From positions 748,479 through 812,478 of the forward strand of contig NZ_FNGA01000002.1 in assembly GCF_900101105.1 (NCBI RefSeq): 64,000 bases of DNA, written 5' to 3'. The notes under the pieces were generated by a model, which had not been told where the DNA came from, ran no database searches, and saw only the letters and a program-made list of their open reading frames with translations. The position numbers and the translations under genes were made by a program. The stretch comes from Maridesulfovibrio ferrireducens. GTDB taxonomy: Bacteria; Desulfobacterota; Desulfovibrionia; Desulfovibrionales; Desulfovibrionaceae. Position 1 is the first letter of the stretch, and the number at the start of each line of letters is the position of its first letter. Below, one piece after another: positions 1 through 7,333 of this stretch.

Positions 1-914
1 CGAATATAAAGAGCCAATCCCAGCATAGTGAGCGCAATACCCGCCCAGCCTAATGCTCCTGGCAAAGCCCCGCCAAGCAGCAAAACTTCTCCGAGCAGAG
101 AAAAAACCACTTCCATAGACTGAGTACAATCTGCCGCAGCAAGTTCTGCCGCAGAACGGGCTTTATGGCGGATATAAAGAAACAGACTTGTTGCTGCAAC
201 ACCGGAAAAGACGGCAACCAGAGCAGTGTTAACAATCTGATTCATTGCTGGCGCAGGCGGGGAAAAAACAGCTATCAGCACACCCCATAATGGAAGTGAA
301 CCAAGCGTTAAAAGCAGTACCCTACAAAACGGATCATCCATGGCGGGACTATCAAGGTGCGGTATAAAACGCACACCACCCTGCCGCGCTTCCCACACTA
401 GCTGATTACCAAACGGGTAAGCAAAAGCAGCTATAAAAACAGGAATTGCGCCCAGTAAAATTTCATTTAACGGATTCACTCCTGCCCTTTCTAAATTTAC
501 GAGCAATACTCCCGCAAAAATTATCAAGGTCAAAAACATGGCCCGCAGCGGAATCTTTTTACCGAATAAAAGTAAGACTATCGGCGTGGCAAGAATAGTT
601 GTCTGCCATGTTGCGGCGACCACCCATCCGGGAGCATAAGAGGCGCTGAATGATATTAAAGCGTAAAAAAGCCCGAAACCAATCCCGCCGGCAACGGTCC
701 AAAACACCCAGTGGCGGATATACAGTTTCAGGGATTCAATGAACAATTTCCTGCGTAAAGCAAAAAGCCCCACTGACAAAAAACCGAGCATCCAGAAATA
801 GCGCAAACTTGCAGACCAGACCCAGTGCCCACCGTCAAGGCTCATCGCCCGGTTCAGAACAAAAGTCGTACTGAAAAAAAATGCAGCTAAAATTCCTATC
901 ATTATAATTTTCAT
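1..914 (-). CDS. EmrE-type multidrug efflux transporter, 3' end missing
   Basis: At least 304 residues are visible; the C-terminus lies beyond base 1. The protein is almost entirely hydrophobic, with about ten predicted membrane helices of the drug/metabolite transporter type, and resembles the multidrug resistance efflux family related to EmrE. It would sit in the inner membrane and export small molecules; the substrate cannot be read from sequence. The ATG at 914 is preferred over the one at 926 because GGAG lies six bases before it. A strong hairpin terminator (1011-1046) separates it from the amidohydrolase operon upstream, so it probably has its own promoter in 915-1010. An EamA-type metabolite exporter is the alternative reading. 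Confidence 0.75.
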   Translation of the reverse strand, partial: MKIIMIGILAAFFFSTTFVLNRAMSLDGGHWVWSASLRYFWMLGFLSVGLFALRRKLFIESLKLYIRHWVFWTVAGGIGFGLFYALISFSASYAPGWVVAATWQTTILATPIVLLLFGKKIPLRAMFLTLIIFAGVLLVNLERAGVNPLNEILLGAIPVFIAAFAYPFGNQLVWEARQGGVRFIPHLDSPAMDDPFCRVLLLTLGSLPLWGVLIAVFSPPAPAMNQIVNTALVAVFSGVAATSLFLYIRHKARSAAELAAADCTQSMEVVFSLLGEVLLLGGALPGALGWAGIALTMLGLALYI

Positions 915-1010
915 GCTGCGCTCCATGCTTTGCCGGGGATTATTTATTAAGGACTTTGAATTGATAAACATTGTGTAAATATTTGTCTATGACGATTCAA
1001 TTTAAACTAA

Positions 1011-1046
1011 AAAAGTCCCGACTCTCGTTAAAGAGTCGGGACTTTT
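1011..1046 (-). terminator. Rho-independent terminator after the amidohydrolase operon
   Basis: Perfect 15-bp inverted repeat (arms 1011-1025 and 1032-1046, six-base loop), with GC-rich core GTCCCGACTCT and A/T runs at both ends. It lies 35 bases past the stop of the M20 amidohydrolase and could work in both directions. Confidence 0.9.
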
Positions 1047-1080
1047 AATAATCCATCTAAGTTTATTTCAGAACGGGAAC

Positions 1081-2226
1081 TTATAAAAGTTCCTCGATAA
1101 CTTCGATGAAAAAGCTTGCCGCAACGGCCAGAATTTCATCGTTGAAATCAAACTTACTGTTGTGCAGAGGTGGCGAATCTACGCCGTTTCCGATCCACAC
1201 ATAGCAGCCTTTGGTATGTTTCATATAGAAAGCATAATCCTCGGCAGCCATTGATGATTCCATATCTGTTACGACATTTTCTGCGCCCACGGCTTTTTGA
1301 GCCGCTTTTATTGCAATTTCAGGAACAGAATTTACAAGAACCGGATGTTTACGAACATAATCCAGTTCCGCTTTCACTCCATAAATTGCGGCTGCGCCTG
1401 CAACGGTCTGTGCTATTGATTCTTCAATTAAATCCTGCACACTTTCATTACAGGTGCGAACGTTACCCTGAACCATTACGTTGTCAGGAATTCCGTTACG
1501 CAGACTGCCTCCGTGAACCTGAGTTATGCTGACAACTCCGCGCTCATGTGAAGGAATTTTACGTCCGACAATTGTCTGCAAACCTTTAATAATATCCGCG
1601 ACTGCGGCAAAAGGCTCGTTGCAGACATGAGGCATTGAAGCGTGACCGCTTTTCCCTGTCACCATAATCTCAAAACGATCTTCGGAGGCCATGCACGCGC
1701 CCTTATGGACCGCGATTTTACCGGAAGCAAGGCCGGGCCACGCATGATAACCGAACAGATAATCAACTTTATATTTGTCGAAGAATGAATCCTCGATGAC
1801 CCGTAATGCGCCTTCATAGCCCTCTTCGCCGGACTGAAAAAGAAGCAGGACAGTACCGTTGAAATCTCTATTTTTAGAGAGATAAGCGGCAAGAGCGAGA
1901 AGAGAAGTACAATGCCCGTCATGTCCGCATGCGTGCATACGTCCTTCAACTTGAGATTTATAAGCGAAACCGTTTTCTTCACTCATCTCAAGCGCGTCCA
2001 TATCAACCCTGAAAGCTACAGTTGTGTCGCCTTCTCTGCCGTCGATTTTAGCGACAAGAGAATTAACACCGATATTTTCATACGAAATACCGTAATCATC
2101 CAGCTTTGATTTTACCAAAGCTAAAGTTTCAACTGTTTCAAGCCCTATTTCAGGGTTTTTATGAATCTGATGACGTATCGCTTTAAACTCATCAAGCAGT
2201 GCTGTCACATCCGGATTCAATCCCAT
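1081..2226 (-). CDS. M20 family amidohydrolase (M20D, hippurate hydrolase type)
   Basis: 381 residues, full length for M20D peptidases/amidohydrolases, which cleave N-acyl or conjugated amino acids with a metal centre. Visible ligands: Cys100 and His102 in HACGHDGH, Glu134-Glu135 in SGEEG, His161, and His355 in PPLHN; the dimerisation insert follows about residue 180. There is no signal peptide, so it is cytoplasmic. Its ATG directly abuts the stop of the small membrane protein upstream (TAA then ATG), so it is translated with the DUF3100 membrane pair. This suggests the membrane pair imports the substrate that this enzyme deacylates. The exact substrate (N-acyl amino acid, hippurate-like, aminobenzoyl conjugate) is unknown. 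Confidence 0.92.
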   Translation of the reverse strand: MGLNPDVTALLDEFKAIRHQIHKNPEIGLETVETLALVKSKLDDYGISYENIGVNSLVAKIDGREGDTTVAFRVDMDALEMSEENGFAYKSQVEGRMHACGHDGHCTSLLALAAYLSKNRDFNGTVLLLFQSGEEGYEGALRVIEDSFFDKYKVDYLFGYHAWPGLASGKIAVHKGACMASEDRFEIMVTGKSGHASMPHVCNEPFAAVADIIKGLQTIVGRKIPSHERGVVSITQVHGGSLRNGIPDNVMVQGNVRTCNESVQDLIEESIAQTVAGAAAIYGVKAELDYVRKHPVLVNSVPEIAIKAAQKAVGAENVVTDMESSMAAEDYAFYMKHTKGCYVWIGNGVDSPPLHNSKFDFNDEILAVAASFFIEVIEELL

Positions 2227-2685
2227 TTAGATATCTCCCATATACTTCAAGACAGCCTGAGCAATTGCAGCAGAACCGATATAGGTGGAAACCATGACAA
2301 ACAAACTTACTACCACAATACGCCAGCCGCTCTTCTTGAATGCAGCCAGATCCTTACCGATAGCGACACCTGCATAAGCAAGAATAGGAGTGGTAAGAGC
2401 CAGAAAGTGAACTTTTGCAACATATGCGTTAGTCACTGCGGAATAAGGGAAAGTAGGGAGTGTAATAATTACACCATATGTGATGACAAAAAGTACGGAA
2501 GGTATTTTTTTAAGCAAAAACATGTTGGTTGCTACGCCTGAAATGCAAAGCAACAACAATATTCCCATACCTGGAAGAGCATCAATAATATTATTATTAA
2601 AGCCGGCATGATTACCTACGAGAGTCATAGCACTCACGATAAGAAGCACGAGAAATGATTCAAAAAGAGTTTGTTGTTTAGTCAT
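2227..2685 (-). CDS. small integral membrane protein, partner of DUF3100 protein
   Basis: 152 residues from the ATG at 2685, with about four or five membrane helices and little soluble sequence. The ATG shares a base with the DUF3100 stop codon (TAATG) and has GGAG eight bases before it. An upstream TTG at 2703 is in frame but less likely. Overlap with DUF3100 and abutment with the amidohydrolase indicate a three-gene translationally coupled operon. The protein is probably the second subunit of a membrane transporter; that role is inference from context. I do not recognise a characterised family. Confidence 0.75.
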   Translation of the reverse strand: MTKQQTLFESFLVLLIVSAMTLVGNHAGFNNNIIDALPGMGILLLLCISGVATNMFLLKKIPSVLFVITYGVIITLPTFPYSAVTNAYVAKVHFLALTTPILAYAGVAIGKDLAAFKKSGWRIVVVSLFVMVSTYIGSAAIAQAVLKYMGDI

Positions 2686-3485
2686 TATACATTCTCCGAA
2701 CAAGTTTTGTATTTAAGCTTGTAAAGATAGTTATAGAGCTTATTGGACATAGGAAGAGCCAGAATGAGAGACATGTACACCCCGTCAATTCCGGAAAGGG
2801 TGTTACTTGCAACACCGAAAGCCTGAATCTGTTCAGCCATTGCAGGGTAACTTGCACTGAGGCTACCAACCGCAGCAGTCATCATACTTGCACTACCTAC
2901 ACCGGAAGCCATTGCCAGCGCGTAAGGATGGAAGATTTCGAATGCAGCAAGAAAGGAAGCCATCAATCCGAAAAAGATTGTACCGAATACAGTTCCGCAG
3001 ATGTAAACGCCCATTACGCCGCGTCCTTCAGCGGAATCAAGACCGTAAACATCACCGATAAGTGCAACGTTAGGCTCGCGGGCAATTGAATGAGCCGCCC
3101 CTACAGCTTCACGCTTGAGACCGAGATACATGGCAAGAGGAATACCGATGATCAAAGTTGCAATATTACCGAACTCCTGAAGAACAAGAGCTGGTCCGGC
3201 TTTAAGGATTTCGTAGAATTTAGGACCGACAAGAGTTCCGTATCTTGCCATAAGCAAAAGCAGAGTCAGACCGACAAGAGTACTTGCCTGAATCATATCT
3301 TTTTCTTTTACTACCTTAAGAAATTTCGGGCCCATAAAGATACCCATAAACATCGCGTACAACATAGGCAGAAGAACGAGTTTACCCGGTCCAACGTTGA
3401 ATGTAACGATTCCGATTAACTCCGAAACTACAACCAGCGCCAACACGAGCAGGTGCAGTTTCACATTTTTCAAAGCATCATTCAT
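2685..3485 (-). CDS. DUF3100 family membrane protein, putative transporter subunit
   Basis: 266 residues with about eight hydrophobic segments and a Gly/Ala-rich stretch around residues 195-215 (ASGVGSASMMTAAVGSLSAS), as expected for the DUF3100 family of uncharacterised membrane proteins. It is the first gene of the operon with the small membrane protein and the M20 amidohydrolase. I infer that it imports the amidohydrolase substrate. The 195 bases upstream (3486-3680) should hold the operon promoter; the regulator ends at 3681 and reads into the same gap. Confidence 0.75.
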   Translation of the reverse strand: MNDALKNVKLHLLVLALVVVSELIGIVTFNVGPGKLVLLPMLYAMFMGIFMGPKFLKVVKEKDMIQASTLVGLTLLLLMARYGTLVGPKFYEILKAGPALVLQEFGNIATLIIGIPLAMYLGLKREAVGAAHSIAREPNVALIGDVYGLDSAEGRGVMGVYICGTVFGTIFFGLMASFLAAFEIFHPYALAMASGVGSASMMTAAVGSLSASYPAMAEQIQAFGVASNTLSGIDGVYMSLILALPMSNKLYNYLYKLKYKTCSENV

Positions 3486-3680
3486 AACTCACTCCAATTA
3501 AGGCAAACTGCTTAATAAAATTAAACGATTTGCAAAACTTAAACTCCATCCGTCCAAAATGACGGTTCCTCACCTCGCAACACCATAAAACTGCTTCACC
3601 CAAAAACATAACTTCAACCAAAAGGAATTACGGACACGACACAATCACGTCCGAAACTCCGCCGAAATAAAAAATATATC

Positions 3681-4964
3681 TTAGATCAAAATACGCACCA
3701 TTTTTTTAGGTCTTCCCACCTGAGCAGAGACCTCTGTTCCGTTAAGTTCTGCATAGCCGCTGTCTAAAAACTTTTTTAAAACACGGCGAGCGCTTCTTTC
3801 ACCGATTCCAAGACAGGCCGCGAGATCAGTGGAATCAAAAGTATCTTTATGAGATTTAGTCATAAGTGCTTTAATTTTATCCAAGTAGCTCGGGCTGATA
3901 CCTATTTCACTGGACATCTTAAGGAACTTTGAATCAACAATATGAGTCTTGTATTTAAGCTCATCCTGCTCACCAATAGGGCCGCGAATATGCTGCCCTT
4001 CCACAATATAAAAACCGCCCTTGGGAAGTTTTATGGCATTATCTAAAGCTTTACGGGCTGACTTTTCAGCTTCAAAAGCTGTAGACCCGATACCTATGCC
4101 AGATGAAAAAATGATATTGCGATCCCTTCCCCATGCCAGCAAACGCCTGAAATGATCCCTATGAAGCGGACTTTCAATTATACCGCGAGTAGAAAATATA
4201 ACGTATTCTTCGGTGCCGAAATTAAAAAGACTGCCCTGAATAGCACGTACATATTCAAGCAATTCCAGATAAAATATCCCGCCGTTTTTCATATCATCAT
4301 ACTGATTAATAGAATTGCGGGTGATGGATTTAAGTTTGACGAGCTGAATAGCTATGCCGGCAGAACGTAGATTGCGGGAATTAATTTTATCAACAAGCTT
4401 TTCGAGAGAATCACGAATCTGGAGAGTGCTGGCATAAAGCCTGAAAACAGGCAGCCCCTTCTCTTTCAATTCTTTATAAATATACCCGAACCCGGTGACG
4501 ATGGCATCAGTCTGTCCGTTTTCATAAAGCTCTATATGACGATCAAGATAATCCTGTTCGCCGTGGTGAATCGCGAAAGGCATGGAATGGATATTTTCAA
4601 ATTCAACACCGAACTCTTTGACAACCTCGGTAAGAATATCATCGCTGACAACATCAATGCTGACCTTGCCGGACTTTATTCCCCGGCGGAGCATTTCGGA
4701 AAGAACACGCAGCAGGCTGTAGCCTCCGCGCGGTATATGCCTATAAGGACGAGTTACGTCCCCGCGGGCTTTTGCGGCTTCCTGAACGCCTATACCTGTA
4801 AAAAGTATCCCTTTTGTTTCCCGCTGGCATTCTTCCAGAACTTCCCATGAATCGGCGATGCGCTCTCTGACATATGTGAGCAGGGTGATTTCAGGGCAGC
4901 AGCGACCGACAACTTCTTTGATAAGTTCAACTGAGTCGGAAGGGCCGATGCATCCTATTTTCAT
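3681..4964 (-). CDS. transcriptional regulator with N-terminal sensor, GGDEF-like core and C-terminal helix-turn-helix
   Basis: 427 residues from the ATG at 4964 (AGG eight bases before it; an in-frame GTG at 4979 is the alternative). The N-terminal ~180 residues look like an alpha/beta sensor domain, loosely like PrpR-N or receptor-type folds. Residues ~190-320 resemble a degenerate GGDEF domain: the segment GIGIGSTAFEAEKSARKAL matches the late GGDEF SIGIG...A..AL pattern, but no GG[DE]EF active site is present. The last ~70 residues (DSTDLAACLGIGERSARRVLKKF) look like a winged helix, followed by a basic GRPKKM tail. It lies upstream of the DUF3100/M20 operon on the same strand and probably regulates it. 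Specific function unknown. Confidence 0.65.
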   Translation of the reverse strand: MKIGCIGPSDSVELIKEVVGRCCPEITLLTYVRERIADSWEVLEECQRETKGILFTGIGVQEAAKARGDVTRPYRHIPRGGYSLLRVLSEMLRRGIKSGKVSIDVVSDDILTEVVKEFGVEFENIHSMPFAIHHGEQDYLDRHIELYENGQTDAIVTGFGYIYKELKEKGLPVFRLYASTLQIRDSLEKLVDKINSRNLRSAGIAIQLVKLKSITRNSINQYDDMKNGGIFYLELLEYVRAIQGSLFNFGTEEYVIFSTRGIIESPLHRDHFRRLLAWGRDRNIIFSSGIGIGSTAFEAEKSARKALDNAIKLPKGGFYIVEGQHIRGPIGEQDELKYKTHIVDSKFLKMSSEIGISPSYLDKIKALMTKSHKDTFDSTDLAACLGIGERSARRVLKKFLDSGYAELNGTEVSAQVGRPKKMVRILI

Positions 4965-5001
4965 ATGAGCCGCCTGCACTTTTAATCGTAATTTCGGCTA
5001 T

Positions 5002-5015
5002 GTCACTAATGTGAC
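5002..5015. promoter_or_regulatory. short palindrome upstream of the regulator gene
   Basis: GTCAC-TAAT-GTGAC, five-base arms, lies 37 bases before the regulator start. It could be an autoregulatory operator, but five-base arms can occur by chance. Confidence 0.25.
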
Positions 5016-5240
5016 CAAAATTTGGATAATACTGCACTGTCATAATTATTGTGTCAAGGGAGCTGGCTTCATTAAGTTGAAGGAAGTAACTTTTACATCA
5101 TTTTAAATGTTTTGCTAAATATTCTTACAACAAATTAACTTTATCGCAAAATTATGCTTATCTTTTAACATACTCGTTAAAAAAACAAAGAACTCAATTT
5201 TCATTTAAAAACTCTAATATTCGATTATATGGCTTGATTC

Positions 5241-5271
5241 TTGACATAACCACGAAACAAGATCATTTAAT
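5241..5271 (+). promoter_or_regulatory. probable sigma70 promoter of the retron
   Basis: A perfect -35 box TTGACA (5241-5246) is followed 17-19 bases later by an AT-rich -10 region (CATTTA at 5264 or TTTAAT at 5266). Transcription would start around 5275-5281, just where the retron non-coding RNA should begin. Confidence 0.6.
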
Positions 5272-5280
5272 AAAACCTAG

Positions 5281-5502
5281 CCTTAAGACCTAGCTTTTTC
5301 TAGAAGTATCTCTAATTATGGCGAACCTAGAAGAATGAAATCATTCTTTATTAGAATTACCCTTGTTAGAGGAATCTAGAAGGACGATGTAAATCGTCCT
5401 CAATTGTATTTTCTGAAATTCACGACCTCTGGGATGTTCCCAAAGGCCGGTTCCAACCTCTGGTAACATCCCAGAGGTCGTTGACCAAAGTAGGTTTTAA
5501 GG
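5281..5502 (+). ncRNA. retron msr-msd non-coding RNA
   Basis: The ends pair as a1/a2: 5281-5292 (CCTTAAGACCTA) with 5491-5502 (TAGGTTTTAAGG), 12 pairs including one G-U. Directly after a1 comes GC, so G5293 is the expected branching guanosine, as in known retrons where a1 is followed by (A)GC. The msr part has hairpins at 5331-5348 and 5381-5400. The msd part is a long hairpin with a perfect 17-bp stem (5422-5438 with 5465-5481) and a 26-base loop. Reverse transcription would start near 5485-5490 and yield a single-stranded DNA of roughly 70-90 bases linked to G5293. The order ncRNA, effector, reverse transcriptase is like that described for Ec73-type retrons. Structure was read by eye, not folded by program. 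Confidence 0.88.
5422..5481 (+). other. msd hairpin, template of the msDNA
   Basis: Perfect 17-bp inverted repeat, arms 5422-5438 and 5465-5481 (ACGACCTCTGGGATGTT and its complement), loop 5439-5464. It is the most GC-rich part of an otherwise AT-rich locus and matches the long msDNA stem expected of a retron. Confidence 0.85.
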
Positions 5503-5509
5503 ACTTTTC

Positions 5510-6388
5510 ATGTTGCCACATTCTATCGTTACAGACCAAATTAGAAAAAACGAATGTTTTCTTCGACAAGATGCCTTAATTGTTTTTGTGTGTGGAAGAG
5601 CTCTCTCCGCCAGTGGATCAAAGCGCAAGCTGTTTCTTGACTATGCCCGCAAACACATTCAAGGATTTCATTTTTTATTAGCGGAAGATCTTTTCAAAGT
5701 AAGAGGGACAAGAGGAAGTGACTTACTAACAACAGAGAAGGATTTAGCTAATTACTCTGATTGCATAATAATTATTCTTGAAAGTGAAAGTGCTTTTGCT
5801 GAGCTAGGAGCTTTCGCCGTACTAGACGATTTATGTAAGATAATCCTACCTATCAACGATAAATCATTCGAAAAATCTGATTCTTTCATTAATTTAGGTC
5901 CTCTTGAAAAAATTGATTCATACAAAAAAGGTCTAGGCCCCACAATCCATGCAAATATGGACTCATTTGCCCATTGTTTTTCAGAGGTACAAACACGGCT
6001 GAATAAAATTCAAATGCGTAGACGAAAACGTCTAAAAATTAACGAATACTCTTCTTTTATTACTAATGACAAAGAACGCTTACTATTAATATATGACATT
6101 ATTAATATATTTGCACCGATAAAGAAAAACGAGATTATAAACGTTTTTAAATCTATTTACGGATCTAAACGTTTTGACAAAATAAATTTCGACGTGCTTC
6201 TCCTGGTAACCTTGGGATTTATACAAGAATTTGATGGCTTCTATTTTTCTTCAAGACCAGGGCTAAGATTTATAGACTTTGCCACAGACAGTTATTTTCA
6301 ACTAAAATCAGAAATTATTATACATTACAAAAAGAAAGACCCACAACGCCTTAGACTTCTAGGCAAGGTTTCAAGTGATGCCCGATAA
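5510..6388 (+). CDS. retron effector: nucleoside deoxyribosyltransferase-like domain fused to a C-terminal winged helix
   Basis: 292 residues. Residues ~22-165 resemble the nucleoside 2-deoxyribosyltransferase fold: an early beta strand VFVCGR (25-30), and SAFAELGAF where Glu98 matches the family's catalytic Glu (x-ExGxA). A basic stretch (about 169-176, RRRKRLK) leads to a winged-helix-like region (~188-255). This NDT plus HTH build is the effector type of retrons grouped as type II-A (Ec86/Eco1, Ec73), in which msDNA and reverse transcriptase restrain the effector until phage attack. The Shine-Dalgarno AAGGA (5499-5503) overlaps the a2 arm of the non-coding RNA, six bases before ATG. The 3' end overlaps the reverse transcriptase by 11 bases. 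Strongly AT-rich codon use contrasts with neighbours. Confidence 0.85.
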   Translation: MLPHSIVTDQIRKNECFLRQDALIVFVCGRALSASGSKRKLFLDYARKHIQGFHFLLAEDLFKVRGTRGSDLLTTEKDLANYSDCIIIILESESAFAELGAFAVLDDLCKIILPINDKSFEKSDSFINLGPLEKIDSYKKGLGPTIHANMDSFAHCFSEVQTRLNKIQMRRRKRLKINEYSSFITNDKERLLLIYDIINIFAPIKKNEIINVFKSIYGSKRFDKINFDVLLLVTLGFIQEFDGFYFSSRPGLRFIDFATDSYFQLKSEIIIHYKKKDPQRLRLLGKVSSDAR

Positions 6389-7319
6389 ATTAAACCTAGT
6401 TGGAAAATTATCATTTTTCCTTGGTGCATCTGAAGAAGACATCAAAACAAGCGCAAATTCTATGTCTCGCAAATATAAACAATACAAAATACCCAAAAAA
6501 AATGGCGGTAGCCGCACAATATTACATCCTTGCAGACCTTTAAAAGCTCTACAATATGCAATACACGAAGTATTACTTAACAAACTTGAAGTCCACCCTA
6601 TAGCACATGCGTATGTTCCTAACCAAAAATCTCCACTCAAACAATCTGCAAAAGCTCACACTAACTATAAATACACAATTAGAATTGACTTTGAAAATTT
6701 TTTCCCTTCAATTCGCCCCGAAGATTTAGAATTACAAATTAATAAAAATTTTATATTATCAAAAACAGATAAATACTTGTTAAGAACAGTGCTTTTTTAT
6801 CAAAAAAACAGAGGATCTCGTCCAATTTTACCCATCGGGGCTCCAACGTCTCCAACAATAAGCAATATAGTCATGTTCAATTTGGATGAGCTTCTCTTAA
6901 AAACATCAAAAGAACATGATCGAGATTCAGCTCTTACTCGCTATGCTGACGACATTTATTTTTCAACGAACATTAAAGGCTGTTGCAAACTTTTTTATGA
7001 TGAAATTTTTCAACTTTTGAAAAGAATAGATTCGCCTAGACTTAAAATTAATACAAATAAAACTTTATTTTTATCCAAAGGAACGAAAAGGGTAGTCAAC
7101 GGATTGTTCGTTACGCCAAATGGAAAAGTTTCCATAGGAAGAAAAAGAAAAACACAGATAAAATCATTAATCTACAAACACTCCCAAACAGCACTTATGG
7201 GAAAAGAACTCTTACAAACAAGAGGACTTCTGGCATTTATACAAGATTGCGAACCTGAATTTTACAACACACTTGCTCTGAAATATGGTGTTCACTTTTA
7301 TTCAATAAAAGAATCATAA
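6378..7319 (+). CDS. retron reverse transcriptase
   Basis: 313 residues from the ATG at 6378 (a GTG at 6375 directly precedes it), normal for retron reverse transcriptases. Visible motifs: basic finger region YKIPKKNGGSRTI (36-48); region X SAKAH (90-94) where NAxxH is usual; motif A RIDFENFFPSI with catalytic Asp104; motif B LPIGAPTSPTISN (151-163); motif C RYADD with Asp191 and Asp192; and VNG (240-242) where retrons usually have VTG. A basic GRKRK follows. It would copy msd into msDNA primed from G5293 and form a complex with msDNA and the effector. No maturase or endonuclease domain is seen, so a group II intron protein is unlikely. Start overlaps the effector stop, indicating translational coupling. 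Confidence 0.93.
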   Translation: MPDKLNLVGKLSFFLGASEEDIKTSANSMSRKYKQYKIPKKNGGSRTILHPCRPLKALQYAIHEVLLNKLEVHPIAHAYVPNQKSPLKQSAKAHTNYKYTIRIDFENFFPSIRPEDLELQINKNFILSKTDKYLLRTVLFYQKNRGSRPILPIGAPTSPTISNIVMFNLDELLLKTSKEHDRDSALTRYADDIYFSTNIKGCCKLFYDEIFQLLKRIDSPRLKINTNKTLFLSKGTKRVVNGLFVTPNGKVSIGRKRKTQIKSLIYKHSQTALMGKELLQTRGLLAFIQDCEPEFYNTLALKYGVHFYSIKES

Positions 7320-7333
7320 AAGAAAAGACAAAA

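Noticed and set aside
1170-1532. 120-residue open frame on the plus strand
   Set aside because: Lies wholly inside the M20 amidohydrolase on the other strand, with low-complexity Leu/Arg/Gln composition typical of an antisense shadow.
3631-3653. CGGAC...GTCCG repeat between regulator and DUF3100 gene
   Set aside because: Five-base arms around a 13-base loop and no T run; too weak to call a terminator.
6378-7319. Group II intron or diversity-generating retroelement protein
   Set aside because: No maturase, endonuclease or template/variable repeats; a1/a2 RNA and NDT effector fit a retron.
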